Shown here piece after piece: positions 1-7,685 of a DNA stretch of 64,000 bases (positions are counted from its first letter, which is position 1; every line of letters starts with the position of its first letter). The notes under the pieces were generated by a model. It had not been told where the DNA came from. It saw only the letters and a program-made list of their open reading frames with translations, and did no database searches. Origin of the DNA: Thermohalobaculum sp039026375 (GTDB lineage Bacteria > Pseudomonadota > Alphaproteobacteria > Rhodobacterales > Rhodobacteraceae); NCBI GenBank assembly GCA_039026375.1, contig JBCCML010000022.1, positions 3,910 to 67,909 on the forward strand. Reading direction: 5' to 3'. A program made the position numbers and the translations under genes.

Positions 1-449
1 ACCGCCTCTTCCGGGATCAGCGTTGTCGAGGGCTCGGCATCCATGCCAGGTGCCCAACCATAGGCGGGCGATCCATCGGCCTCCAGGACCATCATCAAAT
101 CGGTGGTCTCTGTAACGGCGGCGCTGATACCAATGTTTTCCCAGATCCAGACATCGTCGCCCTCTGCCGTGGCCTTCACGGCATCAGGCCAGATGGCAAA
201 ATCCATGGTCACGGTGCGCAAGGTTTCTTCCAGGGTCGATAGTCCGCCACGGACCATCTGCTCGGACGCGCTGGCCGCAAGCCGGTCGTGTTCGCGCGTG
301 ATCCAGAACGCAAAACCGCCGGCCAAAACCGCGAAGACCAACGCACTTATGATCAGATATCGGCCAATTCTGGACGAGGTTCGCGTGTTAGCCGTGCGAA
401 TTGGGCGATCCGGTGGGGCTGTGCTGTGCAGCGGCGCTTGGGCGGTCAT
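1..449 (-). CDS. CHASE4-domain membrane sensor, N-terminal fragment
   Basis: The frame is open from an ATG at 449 to the window edge, so only about the first 149 residues are visible. A GGAGGT ribosome site lies 7 nt upstream of the ATG. After a polar N-terminus there is one membrane segment (about residues 31-50), then an extracytoplasmic region with the CHASE4 signature at about 84-105 (FAIWPDAVKA followed by GDDVW). CHASE4 domains are usually fused to GGDEF/EAL or histidine kinase outputs, but the output domain lies outside the window, so the signalling type is unknown. Confidence 0.7.
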   Translation of the reverse strand, partial: MTAQAPLHSTAPPDRPIRTANTRTSSRIGRYLIISALVFAVLAGGFAFWITREHDRLAASASEQMVRGGLSTLEETLRTVTMDFAIWPDAVKATAEGDDVWIWENIGISAAVTETTDLMMVLEADGSPAYGWAPGMDAEPSTTLIPEEA

Positions 450-680
450 CGACTAGACCTCCTGCGATTGGCACACATCAAGTAACACGTCCGCAAGCTA
501 TGCGAACGCTTCTGCAGGTGCGACGCAGACATCGTGTCTATTCCCCCGACCTCCTGAGCTCGACTGACTTTACTCTCAAATACGCGACGCAATACATCTT
601 AAGAGTGTATCGCGTTTTTGGCGCGCCCGATAGGTCTCAGGCGCGCGCAGGTTGAGTATAACGTACAATTCCGCACGAAA

Positions 681-1157
681 TCACGCAGCGCGGCGGACAT
701 CCGCAAGAGACTGCATGAAGAAATAGTGCTGTGGGCAGTCCTGGAGATACATCAGACGCAGCCAGTGGTTCTGCGGCAGATTAAAGATCGTCCAGAACCC
801 GTAGTCCTCGAAGAACTCTTCCCCAGGCTGGATATCGCGTGTTGCTACACAACAATCCTGATCCAAGGGCAACCATTCGGGCGTGCCAATGTTCGCAGCC
901 ATGCCCTCCGCATGGTTCACATACTGCATTCCATCTTCGTACCAAATGAATTTCTCAGTCGGTATATGTAGGTATCCACCTAAAAGTGCTTTACGCCGAG
1001 TTTCGTCATCGTAAAGGTGAAGTTCTTCAGGCTCACAACAATACATAGAGCGATCGAATGACCATACTTTTGTTCCGGCTTTGATAGCTTCTTTTGCAAA
1101 CACGCCCATACCATGAATCGGGCTTTCGGTCACTTCTACAGGGACTTCCCACGTCAT
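681..1157 (-). CDS. SET-domain protein (putative protein-lysine methyltransferase)
   Basis: This 158-residue protein is almost entirely a SET domain. It has an N-terminal segment of the SPIHGMGVFA type, a YVNHAEGMAAN block (79-89) matching the NHxxxxN cofactor and active-site motif, and a C-terminal PGEEFFEDYG block (111-120) that supplies the catalytic-tyrosine region. The start at 1157 is preceded by GAGGAG; an in-frame ATG at 1196 would add 13 residues with a poorer site. Bacterial single-domain SET proteins methylate lysines or are of unknown target. The gene and its upstream DNA are AT-richer than the surroundings, which hints at transfer. The substrate cannot be read from the sequence. 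Confidence 0.75.
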   Translation of the reverse strand: MTWEVPVEVTESPIHGMGVFAKEAIKAGTKVWSFDRSMYCCEPEELHLYDDETRRKALLGGYLHIPTEKFIWYEDGMQYVNHAEGMAANIGTPEWLPLDQDCCVATRDIQPGEEFFEDYGFWTIFNLPQNHWLRLMYLQDCPQHYFFMQSLADVRRAA

Positions 1158-1551
1158 ATTCACATCTCCTCGGTCTGGTAATTTAGTTACAGGCATATTT
1201 TACCTGCTGAAAACTCTAGCAGATAATTGTCTGTTGAACAGGGTGATGACTTGAGTTTATTTCAGAAAGTTGCGAAAAGCGAACTATTAATGAATGGTTA
1301 ATACATTAGTAATGTTTTAGAATTACGGGTTAACACATAAGGCGATGGGCCCTAAGCGTTGCCGTAAGGAAGATCAATCTGATTAAAATTTTCGGAAAAG
1401 TTGAGTTTTCAGCAAAGTGCAGGCGCTTACATCACCGGTCGCCCTGAATTGGTGATTTCCGCATTTCCTCGCGATTAGTACAATTATCGCGCTCACATGC
1501 AACCAAGCTTAGCGTTACGTTAACCATTGCATTACGAGCTTGACAAATCAC
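1158..1551. other. AT-rich intergenic region
   Basis: About 390 bases with no convincing gene. It is clearly richer in A and T than the flanks and has several TTAA-containing stretches around 1290-1335 and 1510-1525. It probably carries the promoter of the SET-domain gene read leftward. No hairpin with a T-run, tRNA or repeat was seen. Confidence 0.5.
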
Positions 1552-1887
1552 TCAAAGCAAGCGCCACAGCATTACGATTGACAGAAGGGCCATTGCTAAG
1601 ACCGCAATTTCGACAATCTGTAACTTCTCTTGGAAAATTAGAACGCCAGCCAAAGCGATCATTACTACTGTCGCCAGCGAATAGATTCCGCCCAGGGTTG
1701 CAAGATTAAGCACCCTTAGTGCGTAAAACCATCCAAACGCCGACATGCCGTAAATCAACGCACCAGCAATGAAGTAGGGCGACCAAAGCTGGTTTTGATC
1801 TGACGCTTTTTTGATCAAAACATCGGCCAGGACCGTTAAGGCGCTGAATACAAAGACTATTAAAATCGCCAGACGTGTTTCTGTCAT
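1552..1887 (-). CDS. Small four-helix DMT/SMR-type membrane transporter
   Basis: A protein of 111 residues with four predicted membrane helices (about 6-24, 35-56, 60-84, 90-109), the size and topology of small multidrug resistance proteins. The first helix has Ala-Asp-Val (Asp22) where SMR pumps carry the essential Glu of the Ala-Glu-Val motif. The third helix has a glycine-rich GGIYSL stretch and the fourth starts after an Ile-Phe-Gln-Glu-Lys turn, as in half-size DMT proteins. An upstream ATG at 1935 would add 16 residues but has no ribosome site and the extension is not membrane-like, so 1887 is preferred. Substrate unknown; it could also act as a partner subunit. Confidence 0.6.
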   Translation of the reverse strand: MTETRLAILIVFVFSALTVLADVLIKKASDQNQLWSPYFIAGALIYGMSAFGWFYALRVLNLATLGGIYSLATVVMIALAGVLIFQEKLQIVEIAVLAMALLSIVMLWRLL

Positions 1888-2022
1888 GCCCCCCACCCGA
1901 ATAAGGCAGATCCCGTTCTGGAACCTCTCCTTCATTCAGCGCCGTAAATGATTCGCTTTGCAACCGCTACTTGCACCTCAGCAGACTAAGGTTGGTTTCG
2001 CCGCTTAGTTGCAAAATGCATT

Positions 2023-2862
2023 TCACAACGTCATCTCCACCTCGGACCGGCCACCAATGCGTCCAGTCACGGCTTCCGCCGCCCGGCGCACCGAAGCGCC
2101 CAGTTCTGGGATCGCGCGGTCAGAGAACCGCACCGTCGGGCCGGACACGGAGATTCCCGCGATGGCCTCGCCAAACGGGTTGAAGATGGGCGCCGCCACA
2201 CAGCGCATGCCGACATACCGCTCCTCGTCGTCCAGGGCCCAGCCGCGCTGGCGAATGTTATCTAGGTCGCTGAATAGCGCGTCGGAACTGGTCAGAGTCT
2301 TTGGCGTGAACTCCGGCAGGCCTTTTTTCTGCAAGATAGTCTCGACCTCGTCGCGCGGCAGTTCGGCTAGCAGCGCTTTACCGATGCCCGAGGCATGCAT
2401 GTTCCCGCGAGTGCCCGAGCGAAAGAAGGCTCGGATCGGGTTGTGCGTCTCCACCTGACTGATGAAGACCACGTCGCCCGCATCAGGGATCGCGAGGTTC
2501 GATGTCTCGCCGGTATCCTCGGTCAGGCGGCGCATCACCTCGCGGCCAGCTTCGACCAGATTTGTCCGGTGGAGGAAGGTCGAACCGATGCGGAATGCCT
2601 CGATCCCGACCAGCCATTCCTGCGTATCCTCATCGAATTCTGTCACACCGTGGCGCTGCATGGTGGTCAGCAAGCGGTGCGCGGTGGACGCGGGCATGCC
2701 CGCCCGCAGCGCAATTTCGGTCAGGTTCGATCGTCGCTCGCGCGACAGGATCCGCAAAAGATGCAAGCCGCGATCTAGTGCCTGCGCTGCCGCAGCTGGC
2801 GCGTCGGCCGACGTTGTGCGCGGCCGCCCGCGCGATCTCTTCGGGGCGCCATCTTTGGCCAT
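2023..2862 (-). CDS. bhcR: IclR-family regulator of the beta-hydroxyaspartate cycle
   Basis: A 279-residue IclR protein. A basic RSRGRPR leader precedes a winged helix-turn-helix (about 30-90), followed by the IclR effector domain with the FFRSGTRGNMHASGIGKA segment and a C-terminal GISVSGP motif. A strong GGAGGGGG site lies just before the ATG. It is divergent from bhcA across a 218-bp AT-rich gap, the arrangement described for BhcR in Paracoccus and roseobacters, where glyoxylate modulates the binding of BhcR to the bhc promoter. Assignment as BhcR rests on this context plus the family. Confidence 0.9.
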   Translation of the reverse strand: MAKDGAPKRSRGRPRTTSADAPAAAAQALDRGLHLLRILSRERRSNLTEIALRAGMPASTAHRLLTTMQRHGVTEFDEDTQEWLVGIEAFRIGSTFLHRTNLVEAGREVMRRLTEDTGETSNLAIPDAGDVVFISQVETHNPIRAFFRSGTRGNMHASGIGKALLAELPRDEVETILQKKGLPEFTPKTLTSSDALFSDLDNIRQRGWALDDEERYVGMRCVAAPIFNPFGEAIAGISVSGPTVRFSDRAIPELGASVRRAAEAVTGRIGGRSEVEMTL

Positions 2863-3080
2863 GGGCTGATCCCCCTCCGTACGTTTCCCGTTTGTTTTTC
2901 ACCAAGATAGTAGAAAAAATTTAGTTGGCAATTCTGAAGGCGCATCAAATGAAAAAGAGAAAAATATTTTAAATCAACGGCTTGGATGGTTAATTAATTT
3001 ATCTGGAATATTTTTTCAGAAAAATTGCATGCCTGAAAGGAATCGTCTAAGGCTCTCCGAAATCGAAATGGAGGACCGCC
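2863..3080. promoter_or_regulatory. Divergent bhcR/bhcA promoter region with candidate operator
   Basis: This 218-bp gap between the divergent regulator and pathway genes is very AT-rich between about 2905 and 3030 compared with the coding flanks. It contains an imperfect 19-bp palindrome at 3002-3020 (TCTGGAATATTTTTTCAGA) with matching outer TCTG/CAGA arms, and an AAAATATTTT palindrome near 2962-2972. These are plausible BhcR operator and promoter elements, but the exact site is inferred. bhcA has a GGAGG ribosome site just before its ATG. Confidence 0.55.
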
Positions 3081-4271
3081 ATGACCAGCCAGAACCCGGT
3101 GTTTATTCCTGGACCCACGAACATCCCGGATCGTATCCGTTTTGCCATGGCAGGCCAGACCGTGGACCACCGCGCGCCGGATTTTGCGGACTTCCAGCGC
3201 ACCCTGCAGTCAGATCTGAAGAAAGTCTTCCGGACCGAAACGGGTCGCACGCTGATCTTTCCGGCGTCAGGCACGGGCGGCTGGGAGGCAGCGATCACCA
3301 ACACGCTGAACCCTGGCGACAAGGTCCTGATGGCGCGGCACGGCATGTTCTCGGCCAAATGGATCGAGCTGTGCGAGCGCCACGGCCTGGAGGTCGACGT
3401 AATCGACTGCGCCTGGGGCGATGCGGCGCCGGCAGACCAGTTGGGCGCCCGACTGGCGGCAGACAGCGGTCATGCGATCAAGGCGGTCCTGGTCACCCAT
3501 AACGAGACCGCCACCGGCGTCGTCTCGGATATCCGGGCCGTTCGCGGCGCCATGAATGCCGCCGGGCACCCCGCGCTGTTGTTCGCGGATTGCGTCTCGT
3601 CGCTGGCCTCAATGCCGTTCGAAATGGACGCCTGGGGTGTCGATATCGCGGCCACGGGCAGTCAAAAGGGCTTTATGCTGCAAACGGGCATGGCGATCGT
3701 TGCGATCAGCCCGAAGGCCTTCAAAGCGATGGAGACCGCCACCTGCACCCGCGCGTTCTTCGATTTTCAATGGATGATGGAGAACAACGACAAGGGCGGC
3801 TACCCCTACACGCCGCCCATGCAGCTGATGCAGGGCCTGCGCACCGCTTTGGACATGCTGCTGGAGGAAGGGTTGGAGAATGTCTTCGCCCGCCACCACC
3901 GCCTGGCCGAGGCCGTGCGCCAGGCCGTTGCCGCATGGGGTTTTTCAACCGTCGCGAATGGCCCAGACCTGGCGTCGGACACTGTGACAGCTATCTACCT
4001 GCCGGAGGGGTTCGATGCTGACGCCTTGATCGCCCACGCTTACGACCAGTATGGCGTCAGCTACGGGGCCGGGCTGGGTCAGTTGCAGGGCCGGGTCTTC
4101 CGGATCGGGCATCTGGGCTCGTTGAGCGATGCGATGCTGCTGAGCGGTATCGCGACCATCGAAATGGCGATGGCAGATCTGGACCTGCCGATCCGCCTGG
4201 GATCGGGCGTGGCGGCGGCTCAGGGGTATTTGCGGGCCGGCAGCGCTACGGCGTTGAAGAACGCGGCCTGA
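3081..4271 (+). CDS. bhcA: Aspartate-glyoxylate aminotransferase BhcA
   Basis: A 396-residue class V (fold type I) PLP aminotransferase. The N-terminal FIPGPTNIPDRIRFAM motif and the Ser-Gln-Lys-Gly loop, with the PLP lysine at about K196, are typical of the serine/aspartate-glyoxylate group. In the beta-hydroxyaspartate cycle it makes glycine from glyoxylate while aspartate becomes oxaloacetate, so the amino group cycles. It is the first gene of bhcABCD, has a GGAGG site 7 nt before the ATG and is followed 11 bp later by bhcB. In isolation it could be called serine-glyoxylate aminotransferase; the neighbours settle the role. Confidence 0.93.
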   Translation: MTSQNPVFIPGPTNIPDRIRFAMAGQTVDHRAPDFADFQRTLQSDLKKVFRTETGRTLIFPASGTGGWEAAITNTLNPGDKVLMARHGMFSAKWIELCERHGLEVDVIDCAWGDAAPADQLGARLAADSGHAIKAVLVTHNETATGVVSDIRAVRGAMNAAGHPALLFADCVSSLASMPFEMDAWGVDIAATGSQKGFMLQTGMAIVAISPKAFKAMETATCTRAFFDFQWMMENNDKGGYPYTPPMQLMQGLRTALDMLLEEGLENVFARHHRLAEAVRQAVAAWGFSTVANGPDLASDTVTAIYLPEGFDADALIAHAYDQYGVSYGAGLGQLQGRVFRIGHLGSLSDAMLLSGIATIEMAMADLDLPIRLGSGVAAAQGYLRAGSATALKNAA

Positions 4272-4282
4272 GGGAGAGGACG

Positions 4283-5251
4283 ATGAAAGACACCTTGGAC
4301 CCTGGGATCATCCCCACCTGGGCAGACGTCGAGGCCGCACATGAGCGCATCAAGCCGCATATCCGCCGGACTGAAGTGTTCACGAACGCCGAACTAGATG
4401 CCCAGACGGGGGCGTCGCTGTTCTTCAAGTGCGAGAATTTGCAGCCGCCGGGCGCCTTCAAGGTTCGCGGGGCTACCAACGCGGTATTCGGCCTGACCGA
4501 TAAGCAGGCGGTCAAGGGTGTCGCCACGCACTCCTCCGGCAACCATGCGCTGTGCCTGTCCTATGCTGCGGGCCGCCGGGGCATCCCCTGCAACGTTGTG
4601 ATGCCGCGCACGGCCCCTCAGGCTAAGAAAGACGCAGTGATCGGCTATGGCGGCAAGATCACCGAATGTGAGCCGTCCACCACCTCGCGTGAGGAGACAT
4701 TTGCCAAGGTGCAGGCCGAAACGGGGGGAGATTTCATCCACCCCTACAACGACCCCCGCGTGATCGCCGGGCAGGCCACTTGTTCCAAGGAATTCCTTGA
4801 GCAAGTTCAGGACCTTGACTGCATCGTGGCGCCGATTGGCGGCGGCGGCATGATCTCGGGCACGTGCCTGACAATCAGTTCGATCGCCCCCCACGTGAAG
4901 ATCTACGCGGCCGAGCCGGAGCAGGCCGACGACGCCATGCGCAGCTTTAAGGCCGGGCACATCATCGCCGACGATGCCCCGGAGACGGTGGCCGACGGCC
5001 TGAAGGTGCCGCTGAAGGAACTGACCTGGCATTTCGTGTCGAACCACGTGACCGATATCCTGACCGCCACCGAGCAGGAGATCGTCGACGCGATGAAACT
5101 CAGCTGGAAGCGGTTGAAGATGGTGATCGAGCCATCATGCGCCGTACCGCTGGCCATCATACTGAAAAACAAGGAAATCTTCGCCGGCAAGCGCGTCGGC
5201 GTGGTCGTTACCGGCGGAAACGTCGACTTGGATAAACTGCCCTGGATGTAG
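4283..5251 (+). CDS. bhcB: Beta-hydroxyaspartate dehydratase BhcB
   Basis: A 322-residue fold type II PLP enzyme of the serine racemase/threonine dehydratase family. The PLP lysine is K60 in GAFKVRGA, a Ser-Ser-Gly-Asn-His substrate loop follows, and a glycine-rich phosphate loop GGGGMISG lies near residue 190. In the cycle it removes water from erythro-beta-hydroxyaspartate to give iminosuccinate, the substrate of BhcD. There is no C-terminal ACT domain, as expected for a catabolic rather than biosynthetic dehydratase. A 27-bp hairpin follows before bhcC. Confidence 0.93.
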   Translation: MKDTLDPGIIPTWADVEAAHERIKPHIRRTEVFTNAELDAQTGASLFFKCENLQPPGAFKVRGATNAVFGLTDKQAVKGVATHSSGNHALCLSYAAGRRGIPCNVVMPRTAPQAKKDAVIGYGGKITECEPSTTSREETFAKVQAETGGDFIHPYNDPRVIAGQATCSKEFLEQVQDLDCIVAPIGGGGMISGTCLTISSIAPHVKIYAAEPEQADDAMRSFKAGHIIADDAPETVADGLKVPLKELTWHFVSNHVTDILTATEQEIVDAMKLSWKRLKMVIEPSCAVPLAIILKNKEIFAGKRVGVVVTGGNVDLDKLPWM

Positions 5252-5259
5252 GGCGCACA

Positions 5260-5286
5260 ATAGGGTGGGCGCCCGGCCCGCCCTAT
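5260..5286 (+). other. Intercistronic hairpin bhcB/bhcC
   Basis: An 11-bp stem (ATAGGGTGGGC with GCCCGCCCTAT, one G-T pair) and a 5-nt loop sit in the 59-bp gap between bhcB and bhcC. No T-run follows, so it is more likely an RNA stability or processing element than a terminator. Confidence 0.6.
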
Positions 5287-5310
5287 CACCGGAATGCAAC
5301 GGAGGACCCG

Positions 5311-6474
5311 ATGAAAGACACCGTGAACCTGGATGAACTGGAAGTAGGCTACGACGTCCCGGCGGCTGTCGGCATGGACGAAAGCGAGATCCAGACCCCG
5401 TGCCTGGTGCTCGACCTCGACGCGCTGGAGCGCAATATCAAGAAGATGGGCGACTGGGCCAAGGCGCACGGCATGCGCCACCGCGTCCACGGCAAGATGC
5501 ACAAATCGGTCGACGTGGCCAAGCTGCAGGAATCGCTGGGCGGTGCCTGCGGTGTCTGCTGCCAGAAGGTCAGTGAGGCCGAGGTCTTCGCCCGCGGCGG
5601 CATCAAGGACGTGCTGGTGTCGAACCAGGTGCGGGACCCCGCCAAGATCGATCGTCTGGCCCGGATCCCGAAGCTGGGCGCCCGCGCGATCTGCTGCGTC
5701 GACGACATCACCAACGTGGCGGACCTGTCGGCAGCCGCGATGAAGCACGGCACGACCATCGAATGCCTGGTGGAGATTGACTGCGGCGCGGGCCGTTGCG
5801 GCGTCACCACCACCCCGGAAGTCATTGAAATCGCTAAAGCAATCGACGCGGCCGAGGGGCTGAAGTTCGCCGGCATCCAGGCCTACCAGGGCGCCATGCA
5901 GCACATGGACAGCTACGACGAGCGCAAGGCCAAAATCGACATCGCGGTCGCCATGGTGAAAGACGCCGTGGACACGCTGAAGACGCAAGGCATCGAGTGT
6001 GACATCGTCGGCGGCGGCGGCACCGGCAGCTACTATTTCGAAGGCACCTCGGGCGTCTACAACGAGCTGCAGTGTGGTTCCTACGCCTTCATGGACGCCG
6101 ACTATGGCCGCATCCTGGACAAGGACGGCAAGCGCATCGATGACGGCGAGTGGGAGAACGCGCTGTTCCTGCTGACCTCGGTCATGAGCCACGCCAAAGC
6201 CGAAAAAGCCATTTGTGATGCGGGACTTAAGGCCCAATCAGTCGACTCAGGCCTGCCCTTCATCTACGGTCGTGATGACGTCAAATACGTCAAATGCTCG
6301 GACGAGCACGGCGTGATCGAAGACAAAGAAGGCGTCCTGGCGATCAACGAAAAGCTGAAGCTGGTGCCCGGCCACTGCGACCCGACCTGCAACGTGCACG
6401 ACTGGTACATCGGCGTGCGTAACGGCAAGGTCGAGACCGTCTGGCCCGTCAGCGCCCGCGGCAAGGCCTACTGA
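5311..6474 (+). CDS. bhcC: Beta-hydroxyaspartate aldolase BhcC
   Basis: A 387-residue fold type III PLP enzyme of the D-threonine aldolase/D-serine dehydratase family. The barrel starts near residue 29 (TPCLVLDLDAL), with the PLP lysine expected at K62 in HGKMHK. The C-terminal GHCDPTC segment carries the metal-binding pair equivalent (H355, D357). In the cycle it condenses glycine with glyoxylate to beta-hydroxyaspartate, the carbon-joining step. A GGAGG site lies upstream. It is flanked by GC-rich hairpins on both sides. Confidence 0.93.
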   Translation: MKDTVNLDELEVGYDVPAAVGMDESEIQTPCLVLDLDALERNIKKMGDWAKAHGMRHRVHGKMHKSVDVAKLQESLGGACGVCCQKVSEAEVFARGGIKDVLVSNQVRDPAKIDRLARIPKLGARAICCVDDITNVADLSAAAMKHGTTIECLVEIDCGAGRCGVTTTPEVIEIAKAIDAAEGLKFAGIQAYQGAMQHMDSYDERKAKIDIAVAMVKDAVDTLKTQGIECDIVGGGGTGSYYFEGTSGVYNELQCGSYAFMDADYGRILDKDGKRIDDGEWENALFLLTSVMSHAKAEKAICDAGLKAQSVDSGLPFIYGRDDVKYVKCSDEHGVIEDKEGVLAINEKLKLVPGHCDPTCNVHDWYIGVRNGKVETVWPVSARGKAY

Positions 6475-6489
6475 CCTCAGCCACACGCG

Positions 6490-6513
6490 GCGCCCGGTTT
6501 CCGGACCGGGCGC
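6490..6513 (+). other. Intercistronic hairpin bhcC/bhcD
   Basis: A perfect 9-bp GC-rich inverted repeat (GCGCCCGGT with ACCGGGCGC, 6-nt loop) starts 15 bases after the bhcC stop. No T-run follows, so it could be an RNA-stabilising end of the bhcABC message, a partial terminator or a processing site before bhcD. Confidence 0.55.
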
Positions 6514-6672
6514 GCCCCTGACCCGTGACGTGACCGTTTCGCCGGTTTTCGTTCCGCCGCGTCGCAAGACGCCCGGCCGGACAAAATCACTTAACAGGTC
6601 ACCTAATGCGATATCGGTGATTTTATTCGCGATAAAGTCATCTGATATCCTCTAATTCGAGAGGATTTCCCC

Positions 6673-7665
6673 ATGGCCAAAGATGTCGGCACCGACGGCA
6701 TTCTGATCGTTCCCGAAGCGCTCTGCCCCGACCTGGTCGGACGCGCCGAAGCCTTCACCGCGATCGAGGCGACCTTCGCCGCCATGGCAAAAGGGGATGC
6801 CTGGAATTTCCCGGTGGTGCGCGAGGCGCTGGGCCATGCCGACGCGCTCTATGGGTTCAAGTCGGGCTTTGACCGGGCCGGTCTGGTCCTGGGCGTAAAG
6901 TCGGGCGGCTACTGGCCCGGCAATATGGACAAGGGGCTGACCAACCACCAGTCAACGGTCATGTTGTTCGACCCGGACACGGGCAAGCTGAGCGCGCTGG
7001 TGGGCGGCAACTACCTGACCGCTGTGCGAACGGCGGCCTCCTCCTCGGTGTCGATCGCCCACCTGGCCCGCAAGGACGCCAAGGTGCTGGGCATGATCGG
7101 CGCGGGTCACCAGGCGGGCTTTCAGTTGCGCGCCGCAGCCGAGCAGCGCGACTTCGAGAAGGTCGTCGCCTGGAACCCGCACCCCGAGATGCTGCCAAAG
7201 CTGGGCGCCATCGCGGAGGAGATTGGCCTGCCCTTTGAAGCCGTCTCGGCCGAAGAGGTCGGCGCGCAGGCCGATGTGATCATCACCATCACCTCGGCGT
7301 TCGAGCCGCTGCTGATTGCCGAGTGGATCAAGCCCGGCACCCACATCGCCTGTATGGGCACCGACACCAAGGGCAAGCAGGAGGTCGACGCCGCCCTGGT
7401 GGCCAAGGCGACCGTCTTCACCGACGAGATCGCGCAGTCGACCACGATCGGCGAGGCGCAGCACGCCATCGCCGCGGGCCTGATCACAGCCGAGGCGATC
7501 ACGCCCATCGGCGATGTGATCAACGGCGAGCATCCGGGCCGGTCCTCGGCCGACGAGATTACGCTGTTCGACGGCACGGGCGTGGGCCTGCAGGACCTGG
7601 CAGTGGCTCAGGTCGCCGCCGAAAAGGGCATCGAGGCAGGGCTGGTCAGCCGGGTGGCGTTCTAA
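6673..7665 (+). CDS. bhcD: Iminosuccinate reductase BhcD
   Basis: A 330-residue member of the ornithine cyclodeaminase/mu-crystallin family. It has the substrate-binding region (KSGGYWPGN near 75-85) and a Rossmann motif MIGAGHQAG near 140. In the beta-hydroxyaspartate cycle it reduces iminosuccinate with NAD(P)H to aspartate, which BhcA then uses. It lies 198 bp after bhcC, more than the other cycle genes, and that gap holds a hairpin and a short inverted repeat over the ribosome site (CCTCT 6649-6653 with AGAGG 6660-6664). It may be expressed at a different level from bhcABC. Confidence 0.92.
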   Translation: MAKDVGTDGILIVPEALCPDLVGRAEAFTAIEATFAAMAKGDAWNFPVVREALGHADALYGFKSGFDRAGLVLGVKSGGYWPGNMDKGLTNHQSTVMLFDPDTGKLSALVGGNYLTAVRTAASSSVSIAHLARKDAKVLGMIGAGHQAGFQLRAAAEQRDFEKVVAWNPHPEMLPKLGAIAEEIGLPFEAVSAEEVGAQADVIITITSAFEPLLIAEWIKPGTHIACMGTDTKGKQEVDAALVAKATVFTDEIAQSTTIGEAQHAIAAGLITAEAITPIGDVINGEHPGRSSADEITLFDGTGVGLQDLAVAQVAAEKGIEAGLVSRVAF

Positions 7666-7685
7666 GACCCCTCTAGGGCGCTGCT

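Noticed and set aside
4903..6237. A 444-codon reverse-strand frame over bhcB and bhcC
   Set aside because: It is a shadow of GC-rich codon use in two well-recognised genes, with no ribosome site and no family-like motifs.
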